Source: Zygnema cylindricum (taxonomy: Eukaryota > Streptophyta > Zygnematophyceae > Zygnematales > Zygnemataceae). From it: a stretch of DNA of 64,000 nucleotides. Below are positions 59,201 to 64,000 of the stretch, one piece after another. The stretch's first letter is position 1. Every line of letters begins with the position of its first letter. Position numbers and translations under genes: made by a program. The stretch is from the NCBI GenBank assembly GCA_037447655.1, contig JBBHKE010000409.1, forward strand, positions 62,001-126,000, read 5' to 3'. The notes below the pieces were generated by a model. That model saw only the letters and a program-made list of their open reading frames with translations. It ran no database searches and had not been told where the DNA came from.

Positions 59201-60539
59201 TACAACTCGTAACGTCTATTTATATGCGAGGATCAGTACTAATTTCGGTAATAGAGTGGATTCACACTACCTTCGGTGTGCCACATGTACCTTGTGACGT
59301 CTATTTTTAAGGGCAGATACACGCTAGTTTTGGTAGAATGACGTACCAGCAATACTTCTGGTAAACCACATGCAGCTTGTAACGTCTATTTTTTAAGACG
59401 GATCCAAACTAATTTTGGCATAAGAGTGGATCCACGCTACTTTCGGTGAGTCACATGCACCTTGAGACGTTAATTCCCGCCCCTTTGAACCAGGTGAGAG
59501 GCATGGTTTTGCTGGTGAGATGGTAGACATTTGCAGCAGAGGGGTCCAACACCATCAAAACCGTGGTGCCATTCAACCAAGTGGTTCTGTAGAAAAATAA
59601 AGACGAATAGGCAAACACAACGGGGAAATTGGACAAATAAGACAAAATAGACACGTACCAAATAAAACGAAATAACCACACACACCGGGGACATTATATG
59701 TCAATAGTTGAATATTGAACATCGGACATTAAAAGCCGGTCATTGGACATTAGACGTCAAAGATTGGACATTGGACATAAGACGTTGAACATTAGACATT
59801 GGACATTGGCCATTAGACAAAAAGGAAATTGGGGAGTAGACATTGGACAATCAACAAATAGCCACCGGACATTGAACGTTGAATATTGGATGTTGAATAT
59901 TGAACACCTGACTCAGAACATTGGACACCTGACTCAGAACATTGGACATTGAATATTAAACATTGGACACTGGATATTGGAGCTAAGCACTGACCACTAA
60001 ACATTGAACATTGACACTGAATTTTAAACATTGAACATTAAACATAGAACACCGAACATCAAACGTTGTACATTGGACATTGGGCATTGGCCATTGGACA
60101 CAAAATGTTTACCACAGAACATGGAACGTTTGACATTTGGCATAGACCATTGGTTGGGAACTAAACATTAAACATTGGAAATTAGACATTGGAAATTAGA
60201 CATTGGACCTTGGACGATGGACTTTGGACAATGCTGACAAAGGTGTGACAAAGAAAATATTATTTAAAACGATGACATTTTAGCAACGGAAATGTTGACT
60301 GTAGGATTTTAGAAGTTGACCATTTAAGACTGTAAACAATGTTGATTATCAAAAAAAACTTTTCAATGTTGACTAATTAGGGTTTATTCAGGGCTTAAGA
60401 ATTGACTTTTTTTTCTTTTCCAGCCACTTGATGCTCTCCACGTGGAGATCAATTTCATATTTGAGCTCCAATCTGGCGAGACTTAGCGCATTTTTATACG
60501 ACTTTGCCCTCGCGCATCGAGTGGGAACCAGAATACTTT
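53267..60539 (-). CDS. GT61-family glycosyltransferase (first exon not found)
   Basis: Exons: 60539-60428, 59586-59461, 57263-57148, 55548-55379, 54070-53267 (1328 nt, about 442 codons, all phases consistent). GT61 enzymes (DUF563) are Golgi or ER type II transferases; plant members add xylose or arabinose to N-glycans and xylans. Signatures: TTWLNGTTVLMVLDPSAANV in the N-terminal part, NPICFESLILTGSAH, RLSGSHKRGFSVPSERKVV, the FGVHGANLLNPSLFMRKGT block and VELFPWHFLWTGYGNS. The final exon is the C-terminal catalytic half in one piece. The donor after the first listed exon (GTGGCT) is weak. The N-terminal membrane anchor should lie upstream of 60539; a start at 60712 opens an ORF with a hydrophobic stretch but I could not join it in phase. 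Sugar specificity cannot be told. Confidence 0.85.
54105..54365. repeat. degenerate tandem repeat, AAAAACNGCTAAAAGCC unit, GT61 intron 4
   Basis: Variants of AACCGCTAAAAGCCGTAAAAAC recur every 17-25 bp immediately upstream (gene sense) of the last exon. Confidence 0.75.
54950..55320. repeat. degenerate repeat, GTGGGTTTT..ATCCACACT unit, GT61 intron 4
   Basis: Six or so diverged units of about 60 bp contain GTGGGTTTT(C/G)GAT(C/A)ATCCACACT. A GA microsatellite at 55318-55365 then abuts the donor of the exon at 55379. Confidence 0.6.
56302..57045 (+). repeat. (GGTTAT)n - (TTTATTG)n - (TTATTG)n compound microsatellite
   Basis: Six GGTTAT units (56302-56338) lead into about 87 units of a 7-bp repeat, ATTGTTT (56339-56945), with patches of ACTGTTT at 56683-56700 and 56753-56802. 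It then changes to a 6-bp TTGTTA array to about 57030. It lies in intron 3 of the GT61 gene. Long ORFs arise because no frame meets a stop; they are artefacts. Confidence 0.95.
57411..57898. mobile_element. family D-like MITE in GT61 intron 2
   Basis: Ends AGCCCATAGCTATTTTAGTG and CGCTAATAGCAGTGGGCA are inverted repeats of the TGCCCATxGxTATTAG type. The interior has several GTGACGGT/ACCTTTC words and one GA-rich strip at 57520-57565. Confidence 0.5.
57920..58176. mobile_element. family D MITE, best-preserved copy
   Basis: Ends TGCCCATCATTATTAGC and CTAATAACGATGGGCA, with internal TTAAGGATTTATTAGTGTTA and TATGATTTTCAGCC blocks. It is the reference for the split copy at 52020-52641. It lies in GT61 intron 2. 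Confidence 0.65.
58900..59460. repeat. degenerate tandem repeat, GGATCCACACTAATTTTGGT unit, GT61 intron 2
   Basis: About ten diverged units of 55-65 bp combine ACACTAATTTTGGT, GAGCCACATGCACCTTG and GACGTCTATTTTTA. The array runs right up to the donor of the exon ending at 59461, and the exon's own boundary (CATGCACCTTGAGACGT) matches the unit. Confidence 0.75.
59700..60235. repeat. degenerate tandem repeat, ACATTGGACATTGAA unit, GT61 intron 1
   Basis: Dozens of imperfect ATTGGACATT/ATTAGACATT words of about 10 bp, with a local duplication of GAACATTGGACACCTGACTC. They fill most of the intron. Confidence 0.85.
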
Positions 60540-61048
60540 CTAGAAAAAATAAAAAAAAGGATAGAAAGATGAGAAAAAGGAAATAATGTTTCCGAAGAGA
60601 ATAAGATCAGCAACAGATTAGAAAGGTGAAGAAGATCAAAGAGTAACGGAAAAAAAGTTTTTTTTTTCTCTCTCTCTCTCTCCCTCTTCCCTTGGGATTT
60701 GATTAGGGCCATGGTTTAGGCAAAATCCTGCATGGGAGCAACCCTAATGTACTGCATGGCACAATTTAGTGTTGCAGCGAGGTTGATTTTTTAGGGTTTT
60801 TAATTTTCTAGGACCACGACAAAACAGACTCCAGAAATTCCAGAAATTCCGTGCGTACGTAATGTCACTAACCGTACAGTCCGTACACCTTCCCTTGCTC
60901 TTTCCGGATCCGTACATTTTTTCCCAGTGAAGACAAGCTTGTATTCGTCTATACACACATACTTCATCTTACATTGCGCACTAAACAAAGACTCCATCTC
61001 TTTCCGTGCGTACGTAACGACCTACATACGTACGTAGACATTACACAG
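60540..61048 (-). promoter_or_regulatory. 5' part or 5' flank of the GT61 gene
   Basis: This should contain the missing first exon or the leader. A CT-rich strip at 60668-60690, TACGTA-type words at 60854, 61011 and 61028, and an ORF from 60712 with a hydrophobic segment are visible. No in-phase join to the exon at 60539 could be shown. Confidence 0.35.
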
Positions 61049-61143
61049 ACTCCAGCTCAAGAATTTTCATCTGCAAGTGACGTCATCAACTGATTGCCAG
61101 CTCAAGAATCTTCGTCTGCATGTGACGTCATCAAGTGATTTCC
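61049..61143. promoter_or_regulatory. 45-bp tandem duplication, each copy with TGACGTCA
   Basis: Two copies of CCAGCTCAAGAAT(T/C)TTC(A/G)TCTGCA(A/T)G followed by the palindrome TGACGTCA at 61078 and 61123. TGACGTCA is a strong bZIP site type. It lies upstream of the minus-strand GT61 gene. Confidence 0.6.
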
Positions 61144-61751
61144 AGTGTACCTTCGGGTACTTTCTCCAGATCCGCGCATTTGTCGCCGGTCAAGACCAGC
61201 TTGTCTTCGTACATGCAAGCTGACCGACACACACACGTGCCGCCTCCCCAAGTTCCGGAAAAGATTCCCTTTCGACGGCGGTAGCAGCTGCACGTGCCAG
61301 GACCGGCGGCCGCCGACTTCCGAACGAGACGTGACTTCCAAAGAGGAGATCGTATGATCGTCGTTTGGGATGCAGGATCGGATAGGAAAGAATCGAATCA
61401 AGATCGGAGTCAAATCAAGATATAGAGACACAAGAGGGAAGAGGCCTCAGAAAGACCAAATGATGGGCCTTGTACTTTTAAGTACCTTATTTTGTTTTAT
61501 TCTAAAAGGAGGACACTTTGAGTGCAGTGTGCTGGTCATATGTGTACGATTTGTCAGATTTTGTACGGAGACTTATATTAGTGCAAGCATGTTTGCGACC
61601 GACATTTTTTTTTTCAAAGATCCAAATTACCATAATCAAACAATTAGAATGTATGATTTTTTCCAAAATTTTAAAATTCTTAAATAGCGTACACCACGGT
61701 AATTATTTTTATACGCTAAAAAAACTTACACGCTAATAGCGATTGGCGGTG

Positions 61752-61954
61752 TACACCGTGAATCGTTATTAGCGTATAGAAATTATTAGTGTAAAGAAAA
61801 AATTAGCGTCATTCATTCTAATTTAGTTCCAGGAGACGTGGTAGATTATGGTCTACGTCCTTAAATAGTGTAGTTTATTATATTTAAGACATCAATGTCA
61901 AAATTTTGGGGTGACGATATAGCGTACATAAGGCTAATAACGATTCACGGTGTA
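61752..61954. mobile_element. TA-type MITE, family C-like
   Basis: Ends TACACCGTGAATCGTTATTA and CTAATAACGATTCACGGTGTA form a near-perfect inverted repeat bounded by TA. Its left TA is shared with the right end (CTAATAGCGATTGGCGGTG) of another element that ends at 61751-61753. Confidence 0.75.
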
Positions 61955-62380
61955 CCGGACCTGAACCAAACGGTTTTCGAAAATGCACGAACCGAAGCAG
62001 AAATTTATTTATTTTTAATTTACAAAAACGAGCCCGCCAAAAGAACCGGTTTGGTTCCATTCGGTTCGGTTTCGTCCCAAACCGGGCAAAGAGCTTCTTG
62101 AATCATGTAATACAGCGGTACACTAAAAAATCTAGTGGACTTTGAAAAATCTAAATGAAACGTGTGGTTCTCCTTCACGGCTACGTTTGACATTCGTACA
62201 AACGTCAAAGTCAAATGTTTAACAGCCTACCTGAACTGCCATGCTGTCATGTCCTCTTTGGCTATTTGCCTAATTTGACACTTTCGCGTGGATTGAGTGA
62301 AAATTACGGTAACATGGAAAGCCCCAATTATACAAATTCCAAAAATCCACTCCTGGATGCCGCTAACATACACAAACATG

Positions 62381-62598
62381 TACACCTTGAATCGCTATTA
62401 GCGTCAATGTTTTTTTCGCCACTTAAAACATCTTATATCCGTACACACTTGCTGGATTTTCAATTTGAGACCGCCGATCGGAAGCTAATAATGTTAAATT
62501 TCAATCGCAACCGTCAGATCCACAATCTGACTTGTACGGAGAAAATATGTTTAAGTGGCGAAAAAAACATTTTGACGCTAATAGCGATTCACGGTGTG
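62381..62598. mobile_element. MITE with inverted repeats of about 60 bp (family C)
   Basis: The left arm (TACACCTTGAATCGCTATTA then GCGTCAATGTTTTTTTCGCC) pairs with the right arm ending CTAATAGCGATTCACGGTG for about 60 bp with few mismatches. At 218 bp, more than half of the element is stem. The right end directly adjoins family A. Confidence 0.75.
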
Positions 62599-63149
62599 GT
62601 GTTGGGTATCGAGGACTTTTTGCCGATATTCAATATATATCGAATTTCAGGTACCCGATAATCAATATACCCGATAATCAATATATCACTTCAATATATC
62701 GAAAATAAAAATATCGCGATATATCGCCAATATATTGCCAATATATCGATGCATTAAAAAAAAAAAACAAAAAAAAAAGGAAATTGTCACAGGTCTCCAA
62801 AGTCACGTGCCTTCGGACAAGGTGACCGTAAAATCTTTGCCGAAAAGAAATACGGTTTTTTCCTGAAAGTCAGCAGAGTGAAGGAGATCTCTGAGGTACA
62901 TTGACGCGGTACACTTGCGAAGTACACGTACATAAAACGCAAGTACGGATTTCCGTACTAAAATGGTTGGATTCCAAATCTTTGACGATTTTAGAGATTT
63001 GATCGTTAGCTTACGTGGAAGCACTCAAATCAGAACACGTATGTAAAAACTTATTTACAGACGTTACGCGATGTAACCGAGGCCTCTGTAATACAGAAAT
63101 TTTGCTGTCCGTACTATTACAGAGACCTCCTGATGTAACCATACCCTAA
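62597..63149. mobile_element. truncated family A element
   Basis: Begins GTGTTGGGTATCGAGGAC and matches the reverse complement of the right part of the 12598-14240 element down to about 13733 (TGATGTAACCATACCC), where it stops abruptly. Confidence 0.7.
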
Positions 63150-63272
63150 TTGAACAAAAAACCTAATTAGAATAATGGAAAAAATAGAATTATGGATTGT
63201 ATTTCGGGTTTTTTTTTTTGAAAAAAGGGCACCGAATTGGCGTTATATACTCTAATAGCGATTGACGGTGTA
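63150..63272. mobile_element. truncated family B element
   Basis: Matches the last 125 bp of the family B copy at 12048-12599, ending CTAATAGCGATTGACGGTG then TA. It is joined directly to the truncated family A element. Confidence 0.7.
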
Positions 63273-63312
63273 CTGAACCCTGACTGTACTAGCTCGCAGT
63301 TTGAGTTTTTAT

Positions 63313-63570
63313 TAGGCGGGAGCTATTTTCGCACTTTAATTTGTTGTTTTTTTCGCACTTTATTTGTTTGTTTTTTTCGCACTTTATTTGTTTGTTATTT
63401 TCGCCTCTTTGTACCCTTTGTACTTAATTTTTGAAGTTTTGTGTGATTCATTCGCGAAGGTACAAGAGGTGTACTTTTTAAGCATAACAATGAAAATTGT
63501 CGGTGTTCGTACGCTGGTTTACATTATGTGGATGGAAAGGACAACCGTCAAGATTCAATCGAGTGTGGAC
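63313..63570. mobile_element. family G arm
   Basis: TTAGGCGGGAGCTATTTTC, then TTTTTTCGC, TTGTACC and AAAATTGTCGG(A/T)GTT-type blocks, in the same order as the left arm of the 21080-22042 element. The matching right arm was not found. Confidence 0.55.
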
Positions 63571-63680
63571 CATCTTCCTCCATTTCAAAAATTATTAATC
63601 TATGCTACATTGCTACGTCACATGGCATATGCTTTCCTATTTGCGATTTTGCATCTGTGATTCTTACTTCCATTGCCCAC

Positions 63681-64000
63681 ATGAGTTTCTCAAGCTTCTC
63701 TACAGCTCCTTTCACGTGTCGCCTTTCTCTTCTTAACTCTCCTTCTTCTCGTCTTTTTGGTCCTTTTTCTTCATTTCCTTCTCTACTTCCCTCACCAGCA
63801 GCTTCTCTCAGCATCAAGCCTAACAATCTCCCTTCATCTTTTATCTCGGTTTTGTCCGATCCCTCTGTTACTCTTCACGAAGACCCTGTTTTCTCATCGG
63901 TTTTGAACGGACGCGTGTGCAATCATTTCATTTCTTTAGGATTTTCTAGAAAATCCAATCATAGGTTAAGCAAACAAAGAAAACTATTTTATTTTTTTAA
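63681..64000 (+). CDS. N-terminal part of a gene running off the window (transit-peptide-like)
   Basis: The ATG at 63681 opens a frame that stays open to the edge (more than 105 codons). The first 60 residues are rich in Ser, Pro, Leu and Phe with few acidic residues (MSFSSFSTAPFTCRLSLL, then PSSRLFGPFSSFPS), like a chloroplast transit peptide. The following LSDPSVTLHEDPVFSSVLNG looks like mature sequence. A GTTAAG at about 63966 could be the first donor, in which case the last residues are intronic. I do not recognise the family. No homopolymer or repeat explains the open frame. Confidence 0.6.
   Translation, partial: MSFSSFSTAPFTCRLSLLNSPSSRLFGPFSSFPSLLPSPAASLSIKPNNLPSSFISVLSDPSVTLHEDPVFSSVLNGRVCNHFISLGFSRKSNHRLSKQRKLFYFF

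Noticed and set aside
1-64000. tRNA, rRNA or CRISPR-like arrays
   Set aside because: No TTCGA-type tRNA B-box with a plausible cloverleaf was seen, and the direct repeats are minisatellites without uniform unique spacers.

Overview
This is eukaryotic nuclear DNA, almost certainly from a green plant and probably a streptophyte or non-flowering land plant; I cannot name the species. The reasons are small coding exons separated by long AT-rich GT-AG introns, a PsbP-domain protein with plastid and lumen targeting, a plant-type SAM methyltransferase, a GT61 glycosyltransferase, and a cytosolic L15 ending in SLSLRRYR. Each gene model below was built by hand by joining exons at splice sites. I checked that exon lengths and phases add up and that the joined protein matches a known family where one is recognised.

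Layout, left to right. (1) 1-5327: AT-rich, gene-free, with transposon fragments. (2) 5328-11001, minus: a 672-residue coiled-coil membrane protein of uncertain family. (3) 11002-14884: a nest of TA-flanked transposons. (4) 14885-18934, plus: deoxyhypusine hydroxylase, with one exon lost around an assembly gap (17986-18115). (5) 20196-25422, minus: IST1/Vps4-regulator family protein, 545 aa, complete. (6) 25423 to about 26450: a promoter region rich in ACGTCA motifs. (7) 27518-30668, plus: SAM-dependent methyltransferase, 5' end unresolved, with one splice junction that has no GT donor. (8) 32373-36679, minus: PsbP-domain protein resembling PPD6, 300 aa, complete. (9) 36680-39707: transposons. 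(10) 39708-46501, minus: chaperonin subunit CCT7/TCP-1 eta, 564 aa, 14 exons, complete. (11) 47097-49788, plus: ribosomal protein L15, 204 aa, complete, divergent from CCT7. (12) 49789-53266: a 21-bp minisatellite and nested MITEs. (13) 53267-60539, minus: GT61-family glycosyltransferase, first exon not found. (14) 60540-63680: mosaic transposons. (15) From 63681 to the edge, plus: start of a gene with a transit-peptide-like N-terminus.

The genes are mostly housekeeping and do not form a pathway: translation (L15, eIF5A hypusination by DOHH), protein folding (CCT7), ESCRT trafficking (IST1), thylakoid lumen (PPD6-like), and glycosyl or methyl transfer. I found no new multi-gene system. The unusual biology is in non-coding DNA. 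Nearly every large intron has its own private tandem repeat. Several families of TA-flanked inverted-repeat elements are nested in each other or joined end to end. One intron carries a tandem array of decoy 3' splice sites. A poly-G tract sits where a splice donor should be.
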